From contig NZ_FMYZ01000004.1 of NCBI RefSeq assembly GCF_900101625.1, forward strand, positions 185,571 through 249,570: a stretch of DNA of 64,000 bases, written 5' to 3'. The notes under the pieces were generated by a model. It ran no database searches. It was given only the letters and a program-made list of their open reading frames with translations, and was not told the DNA's origin. The stretch comes from Cupriavidus sp. YR651. GTDB lineage: Bacteria; Pseudomonadota; Gammaproteobacteria; Burkholderiales; Burkholderiaceae. The position numbers were made by a program, and so were the translations under genes. This document shows, piece by piece, positions 16,345 to 25,257 of this stretch (position 1 is the first letter of the stretch; each line of letters begins with the position of its first letter).

Positions 16345-18774
16345 CTAGGTGCCCAGCGCGGCCATGTTCTCCACCCGCAACGTCTGCGGCACCGACAGCG
16401 AGATATCGGCCGCGCGCAGCTGCTTCAGGATCTCGAACAGCAGGTCGCTCTTGGTGGAGGCCGCGATCCGCGGGCTGTTCACGTAGCCCGTCACGCTCAG
16501 CGTGATCCCGTTCGGCGCCAGCTGGCTGAAGGTGACCGACGGCGCGGGAATGTCGAGAATGGCCTCGTTTTCGCGATAGGTCTCCAGCAGCAGATCCCGC
16601 ACCTGCTCGGGATCGGTGTTCAGCGGAAAGGTGAGTTGCAGCGTGGCCACGCCTTGCGTGCTGTTGCTCATCGTCACGTTGCGCAGGTTCTGCGAGATCA
16701 GCTGCGAGTTCGGCACGATCACGGTGGAGCGGTCGCCCAGCTGGATCTCCGTCGCGCGCACGTTGATGCGCCGGATGTCGCCCTCCACGCCGGCAATGCT
16801 GACCATGTCGCCAACCTTGACAGGACGCTCGGTCAGCAGGATCAGGCCCGACACGAAGTTCTTCACGATCTCCTGCAGGCCGAAGCCGATCCCCACCGAC
16901 AGCGCACTGACGATCCAGGCCAGGTTTTCCCATGTGACGCCCAGCAGCGACAGCGTCAGCAGCACGATCAGCACATAGCCCACGTTGCTGAACAGCGTGA
17001 TCAGCGAGGCGCGCAGGCCCGGCTCCACGCACAGCTTGGGCAGCAATTCCGCATCCAGCCAGCGGCGGATCGTGCGCAGCAGCCAGATTCCCACTGTCAG
17101 CGCGATCACCGCGTTCAGGATGCGGTCCGGCATGATGTTGAGGGCGCGCAGCTTGTCGCCGCCGAGCACGGTCAGCAGGGTGTTGAGCAGGTCGGCCGGC
17201 GTGGTGCCGAAGCCGCCGGTCAGCAGTGCGAGCACCGCCAGCAACAGCAGCACGCTGGCGCCGACGCCCGAGAGCACCGTCGAGACCTGCTCCAGGTGCG
17301 TATCGCCCACGCCGAATAGCTGCTTGATCACGCGGCCACTGCGATGATGTGACGAGAACAGGTTCTCGCAGACATCGCGCGTCAGCTGGGTCAGCAGGTA
17401 GAGGCTGCACAGGACGATGTCGAACCAGACCAGTTCGTAGGTCAGGAAGCGGGCAAAGCTGATATAGCCGACCAGCAGCGCGATCATCGAGGCAATGACC
17501 ACGATCGTCACGCCCGCGTGAATCAGGCCGGCCAGCGTGGCGCGGGCCTCGGGGCTTTCCCCGGCCGCCGCCAGCTCGGTGCGCACGCGGTTGGCGCGCA
17601 GCAGCGCGGCGCCGATGGTCAGCACCACCACCAGCGAGACCAGCCCGCGCCCGAGCAGCGTGACCTGCACGCTGGTGTCGGCCATGCGGTTGATTTGCTC
17701 GATCGTCCCGGCCAGCAACAGCAGACCGGCCAGCATGGTCGGGAACGGCTTCATCGCCAGCGCCACCGGGTCCGCCAGCGCGGGCAGCCGCCATGACGGG
17801 TGGCGCGTGCACAGCAGCGCACGCCCCAGGCCGGCGATCAGCGCGCTGGTCATCGTCAGCTTGGCCAGCACGCCCTGCAGGTCCTGAAGCTCTGGCGAGA
17901 GGGCATAGCCGCGCGTGAACGCCATGAAGACGATGTGCACCGCCAGCGCGGTGGTGACGACCGTGGTCAGTGCCGTGGCCAGCGCCAGCGCGCTGCGCCG
18001 GATGCGGGTTTCCGGCAGCCGCGTCAGGCAGAACCATGCGAGTCCGCGCTCGAGCAGGCGCCGGCCCAGCGACCAGACCGCCAGCGCCAACAGCAGCAAT
18101 GCGACCGTCACGGCACGCTGGCCCGGCTCCCACGCCAGATCGAGCATCGGCACCACTTCATCCCTGAAGTAGCCGAGCCGCTCCTGGTCTTCCATCGACA
18201 ACTTGAACAGCGGTTCCCAGAACTGCGGGGCGAGGATGCTTTCCGAGCGCAGGGCCAGCTGGTCCTTGATCTGGCTGCGCTGCAACTTGGCCAGCTGATC
18301 CTTCAGGTTGTCGATGTTGTCCTTGCTGTCGGCGGCCTGTTTCAGTTCGCCGTCGAGTTGCGTCCGACGCGCATTCAGCCCGGCGCGTTTCTGCACCACG
18401 GCAGGCGCTTCCTTGGCCGTGCCGGTTTCGGGCGGCGGGCCGAGCACATCGAGCTGTGCCTGCAACTGCGCACGCTGGGCTGTCAGCGTGGCCGTGAGCT
18501 TGTCGACATCGGTGGCGAGGTGCTTGAGGTCATCGTCGAGCCCTTCGAGCCGGGCGTTGCCCGAGTGGCTCGCGGCCAGTTGCTTGATCTGGTCCTGCTC
18601 GGTTTGCAGGCGCTTGAGTTCGCCAACGGCCTCGTTGTGCGTCAGCGTGACGGCTTGCGGGGCGTCGGCGTCCGATGCGGCTTCGGCGGCAACGGCGGCG
18701 GGTAGCGTGGCTGGCGTGAGATGAAACAGTGCAACCAGCACAAGGCTCAGGGCGAGCCTGGGGAGTTTGCTCAT
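16345..18774 (-). CDS. Large MscS-type mechanosensitive channel (DUF3772 N-terminus)
   Basis: The 809-residue inner-membrane protein has a signal peptide, then a periplasmic coiled-coil region to about 200 (Gln/Leu/Lys-rich; DUF3772 type), a block of about seven to eight membrane helices, and a C-terminal MscS channel domain. The pore segment carries LAWIVSALSVGIGFGLQEIVKNFVSG-like residues, followed by the beta domain VKVGDMVSIAGVEGDIRRINVRAT. Such channels release solutes on osmotic downshock. The ATG at 18774 begins a clear signal peptide; the frame is open further up but without signal features. It stands alone. Confidence 0.9.
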   Translation of the reverse strand: MSKLPRLALSLVLVALFHLTPATLPAAVAAEAASDADAPQAVTLTHNEAVGELKRLQTEQDQIKQLAASHSGNARLEGLDDDLKHLATDVDKLTATLTAQRAQLQAQLDVLGPPPETGTAKEAPAVVQKRAGLNARRTQLDGELKQAADSKDNIDNLKDQLAKLQRSQIKDQLALRSESILAPQFWEPLFKLSMEDQERLGYFRDEVVPMLDLAWEPGQRAVTVALLLLALAVWSLGRRLLERGLAWFCLTRLPETRIRRSALALATALTTVVTTALAVHIVFMAFTRGYALSPELQDLQGVLAKLTMTSALIAGLGRALLCTRHPSWRLPALADPVALAMKPFPTMLAGLLLLAGTIEQINRMADTSVQVTLLGRGLVSLVVVLTIGAALLRANRVRTELAAAGESPEARATLAGLIHAGVTIVVIASMIALLVGYISFARFLTYELVWFDIVLCSLYLLTQLTRDVCENLFSSHHRSGRVIKQLFGVGDTHLEQVSTVLSGVGASVLLLLAVLALLTGGFGTTPADLLNTLLTVLGGDKLRALNIMPDRILNAVIALTVGIWLLRTIRRWLDAELLPKLCVEPGLRASLITLFSNVGYVLIVLLTLSLLGVTWENLAWIVSALSVGIGFGLQEIVKNFVSGLILLTERPVKVGDMVSIAGVEGDIRRINVRATEIQLGDRSTVIVPNSQLISQNLRNVTMSNSTQGVATLQLTFPLNTDPEQVRDLLLETYRENEAILDIPAPSVTFSQLAPNGITLSVTGYVNSPRIAASTKSDLLFEILKQLRAADISLSVPQTLRVENMAALGT

Positions 18775-19164
18775 GGCGTGTCGTGGCGATTGATCGGGCA
18801 GCGCCGGTGATGCGGCAAGGAATGCGGATTGTCGTGACGGCACCGCGTGATGAGACGGGGTGGCGACAATCGAATGCCGGACGGCGCGGCGCGCCTGGGA
18901 CGAACACAAGGAAGCGATGGCGCGCGATGGCGATCCACTTCCGCGAGAGTTGGCCAGTGACTTCAGAAGTCGGTACGCGGGCCGGATTGAGGCGGTCGGT
19001 TGGCCGTCTGGCGAGTTGACCGCGAAAGCCCGGATTATACGCAAGCGTATTGATCACTCGGGTGTACAGTAGCGCTGGCGCGCCCCCGGGCGCACACGGG
19101 GACGACATTTTCCCCGCAGGCTTTTTCCCGCATGCCCTCCCCACTGCAGACAGGAAGCCCCGAC
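18775..19164. other. Intergenic region, no gene seen
   Basis: About 390 bases lie between the divergent MscS-type and VOC genes. No frame with a good ribosome site is present. A short inverted repeat at 19037-19050 (ATACGC, AA, GCGTAT) lies in its AT-richer right part and could be a protein-binding site. Confidence 0.55.
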
Positions 19165-19572
19165 ATGACTCTGGCGATCGACCGTATTGATCACATCGTT
19201 CTCAACGTGAAAGACGTGGAGACCAGCGCCGCCTGGTATGAGCAGGTGCTTGGCATGCGGCGCGAAGACTTTGCATCGCGCACCGGCACGCGCGTATCGG
19301 TGAAGTTCGGACAGCAGAAGATCAACCTGCGGCCCGTGGGCGAGGACACCGTGGCGTGGTTCACCGGCGTGCATCCCACATCGGGCAGCGATGACCTGTG
19401 TTTCATCACCCGGATGCCGCCGAAGGAAGTTCTCGCGCACTTCCTCGCCCACAAGGTGCCGGTGGAAGCGGGCCCGGCGCAGCGCACCGGCGCGTTGGGG
19501 GCGATGACGTCGGTCTACTGCCGCGACCCGGATGGCAACCTGATCGAGGTGGCGAGCTATCCTGTGGAGTGA
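19165..19572 (+). CDS. VOC-family (glyoxalase-like) protein
   Basis: This 135-residue protein has two beta-alpha-beta-beta-beta units of the vicinal oxygen chelate fold. The metal-ligand positions are visible as His10 in IDHIVLNVKD and Glu in GNLIEVASY near the end; the middle His is in FTGVHPTSG. Members include glyoxalases, dioxygenases and fosfomycin- or bleomycin-resistance proteins; the exact activity is unknown. AGGAAG lies ahead of the ATG at 19165. A GNAT gene follows 42 bases later on the same strand. Confidence 0.85.
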   Translation: MTLAIDRIDHIVLNVKDVETSAAWYEQVLGMRREDFASRTGTRVSVKFGQQKINLRPVGEDTVAWFTGVHPTSGSDDLCFITRMPPKEVLAHFLAHKVPVEAGPAQRTGALGAMTSVYCRDPDGNLIEVASYPVE

Positions 19573-19614
19573 GCGGCCACCGCAGGACGCGCCGGGCGAT
19601 GGACCGGGTTTGGG

Positions 19615-20070
19615 ATGGATCGCATGCAGCAACGCAAAGTGGAAACCCTGATCGTCCGCGTCGGGATGCCCCAGGCGGGGCTGCTGTCGTGCGTGGCGGA
19701 TGACGTCTTCGACGCCCCCATCGATCCCGCTCAACTGGTGGCCTATCTGGCGGCGCCCGGACACCTGATGGTCATCGCGCTGGCCGCGGACCTGGTCGTC
19801 GGTCAGGTGCGCGGCATGATTCACTGGCATCCCGACCAGCCCGCCGAGCTCTATATCGATAACCTCGGCGTTGCGCCATCGCGCCGGCGTGAGGGCGTCG
19901 CCACGCGGCTGCTCGATGAGCTGACTGCGTGGGGGCGTAGCCTGGGCTGCGGGTCGGTCTGGCTCGGCACCGAGGTTGCCAATGCCGCCGCGCGCACGCT
20001 CTACAGCGGGCGAGGGCTGGAAACCCAGACCTTCGTGCTGTTTTCCGGATCCCTGGAAGACCTGCCCTGA
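19615..20070 (+). CDS. GNAT acetyltransferase (AAC(3)-I-like)
   Basis: The 151-residue protein has the GNAT acetyl-CoA motif in LYIDNLGVAPSRRREGVATRLLDEL (R/Q-x-x-G-x-A form) and the later AARTLYSGRGLE segment. The arrangement is like aminoglycoside 3-N-acetyltransferase I relatives, but the acceptor cannot be told. An internal ATG at 19624 with GGGATGG ahead is an alternative start. It follows the VOC gene closely. Confidence 0.85.
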   Translation: MDRMQQRKVETLIVRVGMPQAGLLSCVADDVFDAPIDPAQLVAYLAAPGHLMVIALAADLVVGQVRGMIHWHPDQPAELYIDNLGVAPSRRREGVATRLLDELTAWGRSLGCGSVWLGTEVANAAARTLYSGRGLETQTFVLFSGSLEDLP

Positions 20071-20214
20071 GACAGTTGGAAGGAGCGGCAATCGGCAGGC
20101 GAGTCCTTCGACTCGTGCCGGCGGCCGTGGCGCCGCCACTTTCCCATCTCCCGTATCATGTGGCCCGCGACAAAAGCCGTACAGCCGTACAGCCGCACGC
20201 GGTTCACAGTTCTC

Positions 20215-20583
20215 ATGCACAGATTCACGCTATTCCTGATCACACTGGCCTGCGCGGCCAACGTCCATGCCGCTGGCGATGTTGCCGCCGGCAATGCGCT
20301 CTTCACGACGCGCTGCGCGTCCTGCCATCACGTCGGGCCCTCGGCACGCGCCGCATTTGGCCCCCAGCTCAACGGCATCTTTGGCCGGACCGCCGGTAAC
20401 ACGAAGGATTTTCAGTATTCCGACGGCATGAAGGCCTCCGGCGTGGTGTGGTCCGATGACACGCTGCGCGCGTTCATCAAGGCGCCCGTGAAAGTGGTGC
20501 CGGGCACCAAGATGCGGTTCTGGGGCATCGGCAATGATGGCCAGATCAACGATTTGCTGGCCTACCTGCGCACCTTCCAGTAG
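20215..20583 (+). CDS. Class I cytochrome c
   Basis: The 122-residue protein has a Sec signal peptide (cut after about Ala20) and a single haem site, C34-A-S-C37-H38. Met100 in GTKMRFWGI is the probable sixth ligand. Motifs GPQLNGIFGRTAG and FQYSDGMKASGVVW mark the mitochondrial-type cytochrome c/c2 group. It acts as a soluble periplasmic electron carrier. The ATG at 20215 starts the signal peptide. It stands alone and converges on the MFS gene. Confidence 0.92.
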   Translation: MHRFTLFLITLACAANVHAAGDVAAGNALFTTRCASCHHVGPSARAAFGPQLNGIFGRTAGNTKDFQYSDGMKASGVVWSDDTLRAFIKAPVKVVPGTKMRFWGIGNDGQINDLLAYLRTFQ

Positions 20584-20625
20584 TTTCCCGCGGGGTCTCG
20601 GCGACGGAGGCGCCCGCCAGATTCG

Positions 20626-21888
20626 TCAGGCCGCGCGCGTGCGCGCCAGGGCGGCAAGTCCGGCGCTGGCGATCAGCAAGCCACCGGTGGCGAAGAACGT
20701 CGAATGCAGGCCGAGGTGGACGGCGATCTGGCCGCCCAGCACCGGGCCCAGGACCTGGCCGCTGAACTGCGCGGATTGCAGGTAGCCGAGCATCGTGCCG
20801 GTGCTGCGCTCGCCGACGGCATTCCGGATCAGCTTGGCGACAGCAGGGAGGATGCCTGCGAGCGTCATCCCCATCACCATGCGCAGCGCGGCGAGCTGCC
20901 ACCACTCCGTGACGAAGGCCTGCGGGATCATCGCGATCCCCGTGAGTACCAGGCAGGCCACGATGACATTCCAGCTGCCAATGCGATCCGCCAGCGCGCC
21001 CAGCCGCGCCGCCGTCAGCATGCTGCCGACCGCTGAACACGCCATGACGATCCCTGCGGTGCGGGCCAGATGGTCCGGGGCCACGCCAAGGCTGCCTATA
21101 TAGATGGTGATGATCGGCTCGATCGACATGTTGGCCAGCAGCACCATCATCGCGACCAGGAGCAGCGTGGCGATCACGATGGCATGCTCGCGTCGGCCCG
21201 ACGCGGCGGTGCCCTGGCCGGCACGCGCGCGCTGCCGGTCCGCCGGATGGAAATCTTCCTTCACGAAGAAGATGGTGCAGAGGGCGGCCACGGCAATCAT
21301 GGCGCCGCCCGCGAAGAACGTGCCGCGAATGCCGATCCACCCCGGCAGGAAGCCGCCCACCAGCGGCCCGACCAGGCTGCCGGCCAGCGCGCCGGTCGAC
21401 AGGATGCCCAACGCCCAGCCAGCCCGGTCCTTGGGTGCCTGGGTGCCCACCATCACCGTGGCGGCCGACGCATAGCCGCCCACCAGCCCCGCGATCAGCC
21501 GCAAGGCCACCAGTTCGTGCACGGTATGGGCCACGCCGATCAGCGACATCACCACGGCCATGCCCACCGCCGCGCGGATGAGCATGGGCTTCCGGCCGAA
21601 GCGATCGGCAAGGCGACCCCACAGCGGCGCGGTCACGGCGGTGCCGAGAAACGTGGCGCCGAAGGCGATGCCCGACCACTGGATCACCGCCGCGTCGGTG
21701 GTGACGCCCAGTTGCCGCACATAGATCGGCAGGAACGGCAGCAACATGCTCAGGCTGACCAGCGTGGTGAATGACCCGAACACCGAGACCGCCAGATTGC
21801 GCTTCCAGTGCAGCGTGTGGCGTTCGGCATAGCCGGGCAATGGCGCCGGGTTTGCGGAGCCGGTCAGTGGTTGGGCGGTGGAGGTCAT
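20626..21888 (-). CDS. MFS transporter (DHA1 drug-efflux type)
   Basis: The 420-residue protein has 12 membrane helices and the MFS signature loop GRLADRFGRKPML between helices 2 and 3, plus ILSTGALAGSLVGPLVGGFLP in helix 5 (motif C, typical of antiporters). This points to efflux of a drug or metabolite. The ATG at 21888 is chosen over one nine codons upstream, which lacks a ribosome site. It is divergent from a LysR gene across a region with a good dyad, so that regulator is the likely controller. Confidence 0.88.
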   Translation of the reverse strand: MTSTAQPLTGSANPAPLPGYAERHTLHWKRNLAVSVFGSFTTLVSLSMLLPFLPIYVRQLGVTTDAAVIQWSGIAFGATFLGTAVTAPLWGRLADRFGRKPMLIRAAVGMAVVMSLIGVAHTVHELVALRLIAGLVGGYASAATVMVGTQAPKDRAGWALGILSTGALAGSLVGPLVGGFLPGWIGIRGTFFAGGAMIAVAALCTIFFVKEDFHPADRQRARAGQGTAASGRREHAIVIATLLLVAMMVLLANMSIEPIITIYIGSLGVAPDHLARTAGIVMACSAVGSMLTAARLGALADRIGSWNVIVACLVLTGIAMIPQAFVTEWWQLAALRMVMGMTLAGILPAVAKLIRNAVGERSTGTMLGYLQSAQFSGQVLGPVLGGQIAVHLGLHSTFFATGGLLIASAGLAALARTRAA

Positions 21889-22007
21889 GTCGTTCCCGTA
21901 CAGTGGGCAAGGCAAAAGCTGGCGTGCAGGCCAACTAGCCGGGAGCCAGCGGATGCTGGCTGGATGGCAAGTCGATGCGTCTACTGTAGGGATTGCTGCG
22001 CTGCAAT

Positions 22008-22031
22008 TGAATGCCTACACTGCGGCATTCA
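22008..22031. promoter_or_regulatory. LysR operator candidate (TGAATGC-N10-GCATTCA)
   Basis: TGAATGC (22008-22014) and GCATTCA (22025-22031) are perfect inverted arms with a 10-base spacer, lying 24 bases before the GTG of the LysR gene and between it and the divergent MFS gene. This matches the T-N11-A form of LysR sites. Confidence 0.65.
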
Positions 22032-22054
22032 GTGTTACGCCCAGAGGAAGAATC

Positions 22055-23008
22055 GTGGATCGGATCGACGCAATGAAGGTCTTCGTTGCCACGCTCGACG
22101 AAGGCAGCCTGGCCGGGGCGGGTCGGCGGCTGGGCAAGTCCCCGGCGGCCGTCAGCCGCGCGATTGCCTTCCTCGAGGCGCATGTCGGCACCGAACTGCT
22201 GCACCGCACCACGCGATCGATCAAGCTCAGCGAGGCGGGGGAGCGCTACGCACTGGTTTGCCGCCGCGTGCTGATCGACCTGGAGGACGCGGACCGGGCC
22301 GCCGCCGGGGAGCACTCGGCGCCGCGCGGCACGCTGACGATCACCGCGCCGGTGGCCGCCGGCGAGGCGATCCTGCGGGACATCCTCGATGACTTCATGG
22401 ATCGCTTTCCCGAAGTCTCCATCCGCCTGTACATGCTGGACCGGCCGGTAAACCTGATCGACGAGGGCATCGACATCGCCTTGCGCATCGCGCACCTGGC
22501 CGACTCCACGCTCGTCGCCCTGCGCGTGGGCGAGGTGCGGCGCGTGCTCGCCGCCGCCCCCGGCTACCTTTCCAGTCATCCACCCATCACCCAGCCAGCC
22601 GATCTGGCAGACCACCAGATCGTGGCGATGACCCACTTCGGCATCGATTCCTGGAGCTTTCCGCCGCTGGAAGGCTCCACCGTGGTGCGTTCCGTGCAAT
22701 TCACGCCACGGTTCGTGGTCAACAGCATCCGTGCAGCCGTCGCCTCCGCGGCGCAGGGCCGGGGCGTCGTGCGGATGTTCTCGTATCACCTTGCCCAGGC
22801 GGTCACCGAAGGCAAGCTGCAAATCATCCTGCCGGGGGACGAGCACGCGCCGCTGCCCGTCCATCTGGTCACCCCGCAAGGGAGGCTGTCCGTGCCCAAG
22901 GTGCGCGCCTTTGTCGATTTCGCGTTGCCGCAACTGCGTGAAGCCTTCGCCGCGCATGCCGCCATGTGCAATACCACGACGCGCGACGTCTCCGAACGCA
23001 ACGGCTGA
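22055..23008 (+). CDS. LysR-family transcriptional regulator (CrgA-like)
   Basis: The 317-residue protein has the winged helix-turn-helix (FVATLDEGSLAGAGRRLGKSPAAVSRAIAFLE) and a substrate-binding domain with the CrgA-type motif INLIDEGIDIALRI-like. I start at the GTG at 22055 because AGAGGAAG precedes it and MDRIDAMKVF is the usual beginning of this group; sequence upstream would add 59 unrelated residues. It is divergent from the MFS pump, its likely target, and a dyad lies directly upstream. Confidence 0.88.
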   Translation: MDRIDAMKVFVATLDEGSLAGAGRRLGKSPAAVSRAIAFLEAHVGTELLHRTTRSIKLSEAGERYALVCRRVLIDLEDADRAAAGEHSAPRGTLTITAPVAAGEAILRDILDDFMDRFPEVSIRLYMLDRPVNLIDEGIDIALRIAHLADSTLVALRVGEVRRVLAAAPGYLSSHPPITQPADLADHQIVAMTHFGIDSWSFPPLEGSTVVRSVQFTPRFVVNSIRAAVASAAQGRGVVRMFSYHLAQAVTEGKLQIILPGDEHAPLPVHLVTPQGRLSVPKVRAFVDFALPQLREAFAAHAAMCNTTTRDVSERNG

Positions 23009-23191
23009 TTCGTTCGCCGCGCGGAAGAGTGTTTGCCGCCCGATGGTCATTCACTCGCCACTTGCCCGCATCTAGAGTGTGTTCCACGAGGGCACCGCAT
23101 GGTGCGGCTGCCTCGAACGCCGAAGGCGCGAAAGGAACAGCGAGATGACGAAAACTGGTTCCACGGCCGGCAATTTCTGATCGGAGGCGTC

Positions 23192-23398
23192 ATGCCGTTC
23201 GTCCATGTCCGGATTACGCGTGAGGGGGTCACGCGTGAACAGAAGGCGCAGATCATCGCCGAGATGACCGCGACGATGCAGCGCGTGCTCGGCAAGGCGC
23301 CGGAGCGCACGCACGTCGTGATTGACGAGGTCGATCCCGACAACTGGGGCGTCGGGGGTGAGTCGGCGACGGTTCGCCGAAGTCGCCCGGGGGGCTAG
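23192..23398 (+). CDS. 4-oxalocrotonate tautomerase-family protein
   Basis: The 68-residue protein begins Met-Pro, so Pro becomes the N-terminal catalytic base after Met removal, as in the tautomerase family (PFVHVRITREG). The helix KAQIIAEMTATMQRVLGK and strand THVVIDEVDPDNWGVGG follow the family pattern. Such enzymes shift enol/keto forms or dehalogenate. GGAGG precedes the ATG. It may be part of the LysR transcript before it. Confidence 0.88.
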   Translation: MPFVHVRITREGVTREQKAQIIAEMTATMQRVLGKAPERTHVVIDEVDPDNWGVGGESATVRRSRPGG

Positions 23399-23833
23399 GG
23401 AAGCCGTCCCGCCCGGCCCATCGGACCGCAGGCCCGGCGTGGCCGGCATGGCAGGCATCTGCGACGGATTCTTGCCTCGCCACCTTTCATGATTCCAGCG
23501 CGCCTGCGACCGGTCCCCGGCCGCAGGCGCAGTCGCGTCCGCTTCTCGCGTCCGCTCGTCGCGCCCACCTGTCGCCCTGTGCCGGAAAAGACCTTCCGGA
23601 CGTCCACTGGATGCCTTTTTGTATTGGTCTGTATCACGCCCGGCCCAGATACATAGGCTCACGGACCCGCCGGCAAATCGCTACGGGAGAGATACATCGG
23701 TCGCCTTAAATGCTTCACGTAGCGACGGCGGTGGCAAACATCCGATGGCACTGCCGGCTAATGCGACACCGGACCGCACCCGACAACTGCGTCGAGCCTC
23801 GGTCAGACCCTCTCACCGAACAGGAGCTTCATC
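23399..23833. other. Intergenic region with hairpin, no gene seen
   Basis: This stretch of about 435 bases has no supported gene. A 9-base perfect stem, GCGCCTGCG (23500-23508) with CGCAGGCGC (23522-23530), could end transcripts from the tautomerase gene but lacks a T-run. The right part is less GC-rich and should contain the promoter of the small exported protein. Confidence 0.5.
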
Positions 23834-24112
23834 ATGACCACCATCCACATTGCCACGCTCGCCAAGCGCATCGCCGCTGTTGTCACCCTCGCCGCCGCAG
23901 CCGGCGCCGTGCATGCCGCGTCCGTCACCAGCGTGACCGCCGATCACGGCGTGAACGCAACCGCCGCCCGTATCGGGGAGCGCAGCCCCTACTACGACGG
24001 GGCGCGCAACGACAAGCGCGACCCGTTCTACGATGGCGCGCATATCGGCCAGCGCGACGTCTTTACGGAAGGCGCGCGCATCAGCAATCGCGACGGCTAC
24101 CAGCCGGACTGA
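23834..24112 (+). CDS. Small exported repeat protein
   Basis: The 92-residue protein has a signal peptide (to about Ala28-Ala29). The mature half carries about four imperfect repeats of 15-17 residues with the core Y/T-x-G-A-R/H-x-x-x-R-D (YYDGARNDKRD, FYDGAHIGQRD, FTEGARISNRD). This repeat is rich in Arg and Asp, so salt-bridged or metal-binding surfaces are possible, but no family is recognised. AGGAG precedes the ATG. Ohr lies 69 bases downstream on the same strand, so it may share a stress-responsive transcript. Confidence 0.7.
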   Translation: MTTIHIATLAKRIAAVVTLAAAAGAVHAASVTSVTADHGVNATAARIGERSPYYDGARNDKRDPFYDGAHIGQRDVFTEGARISNRDGYQPD

Positions 24113-24181
24113 CGCGGACACCAACCCGGACCGCTCCAGCGCGCAGCGCTTCCTTCTGACTGGCATTACACGGAAACCATC

Positions 24182-24601
24182 ATGACCCAACTTGAAAAAG
24201 TCCTTTACACCGGCAAGACGCACACCTCCGCAGGTGGCCGCGATGGCACGTCGCGCAGCTCGGATGGTCGGCTGGATATCAAGCTCTCCTCGCCCGGCAG
24301 CGCCGGCGAAGGGACCAATCCGGAGCAACTTCTCGGCGCCGGCTGGTCGGCGTGCTTTATCAGCGCGATGGGCATTGCCGCACGCAGCATGAACGTCGTG
24401 CTGCCGCTGGACACGGCCGTCGATGCCGAGGTGGACCTGGGCAGCACGCAAGGCGCCTACTTCCTGCAGGCGCGCCTGAATGTCAGCCTGCCGGGCGTGG
24501 CGCCCGAGATCGCGCAGGCATTGGTGGACGCGGCGCACCAGACCTGCCCGTACTCCAAGGCCACGCGCGGCAACATCGGTGTGGAAATCAACCTGGTCTG
24601 A
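24182..24601 (+). CDS. ohr: Organic hydroperoxide resistance protein Ohr
   Basis: The 139-residue OsmC-fold protein has the two redox cysteines of Ohr, Cys58 in GWSACFISAM and Cys122 in HQTCPYSKATRGN. Conserved NPEQLLGAGWSACF and the C-terminal RGNIGVEINL also fit. It reduces organic hydroperoxides with thiol reductants (lipoyl systems in known members). No MarR-type OhrR gene is next to it, so its regulator is elsewhere or different. It follows the small exported repeat protein gene. Confidence 0.93.
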   Translation: MTQLEKVLYTGKTHTSAGGRDGTSRSSDGRLDIKLSSPGSAGEGTNPEQLLGAGWSACFISAMGIAARSMNVVLPLDTAVDAEVDLGSTQGAYFLQARLNVSLPGVAPEIAQALVDAAHQTCPYSKATRGNIGVEINLV

Positions 24602-24855
24602 GCCGGGGTGGCGGGGCGCGTCGCCTGCCTGTATGCGTGGGCAGCGGCGTGGGCAGGCGGGGCTGGCAGGCGGATGCCGGCCGGCCCCGCATCTCGCGGT
24701 CATCCCGGGGCACTTTCGAGGGATTGCCGGACTGACGTCGGCATGATTGAATCAGCGGCCCCTTATCCCGTAACCCGTATGCCGGATCTCGTCGACAATT
24801 CCGCGACGCAGACGCCGGCGGGGTGACGACATGGACGCCAACAAGGACGCCGCCG

Positions 24856-25221
24856 ATGAAGTTGCTGACCGCAATCCCGATCATCCGGATTTTTTCCGTC
24901 GAGAAGGCCAAGGAGTTTTATCTGGACTATCTCGGCTTCACGCTCGAGTGGGAACATCGCTTCGAGCCCGATCTGCCGCTGTACGCGCAGATCAGGCGGT
25001 CCGGCGTCACGCTGCACCTGAGCGAGCACCACGGCGATGCCACACCCGGGTCGGCCGTGTTCGTGCCGGTCGAAGGCATCGATTCGCTGCTGCAGGACCT
25101 TGAGTCAAGACGTCACCCCAACCTCCGCCCCAGCATCGAGACTGTCGACTGGGGGCGTCTGCTGCAACTGGTCGATCCCTTCGGCAATCGCCTTCGCTTC
25201 TGCGAACTGACGCCCGACTAG
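24856..25221 (+). CDS. Glyoxalase-superfamily protein (bleomycin-resistance-like)
   Basis: The 121-residue VOC protein starts MKLLTAIPIIRIFSVEKAKEFYLDYLGF and ends with WGRLLQLVDPFGNRLRFCE, typical of the BLMT-like glyoxalase/bleomycin-resistance group. Ligand binding is likely, and a canonical metal site is not obvious (the first strand lacks His). The ATG at 24856 is preferred since AAGG lies ahead and upstream codons do not fit the fold. It converges on another VOC gene across a terminator. Confidence 0.85.
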   Translation: MKLLTAIPIIRIFSVEKAKEFYLDYLGFTLEWEHRFEPDLPLYAQIRRSGVTLHLSEHHGDATPGSAVFVPVEGIDSLLQDLESRRHPNLRPSIETVDWGRLLQLVDPFGNRLRFCELTPD

Positions 25222-25230
25222 GACAGCGGG

Positions 25231-25253
25231 GCGACCGGCGACTCGTCGGTCGC
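25231..25253. terminator. Bidirectional hairpin between VOC genes
   Basis: GCGACCG (25231-25237) pairs with CGGTCGC (25247-25253) around a 9-base loop, between two convergent genes. No T-run follows. Confidence 0.45.
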
Positions 25254-25257
25254 CAAG

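Noticed and set aside
18775..19044. N-terminal extension of the MscS-type channel
   Set aside because: The added residues are Ser/Arg-rich and would hide the good signal peptide beginning at 18774.
23399..23833. Possible small RNA gene
   Set aside because: Only GC-rich stems without a T-run or promoter; nothing distinctive enough to call an RNA.
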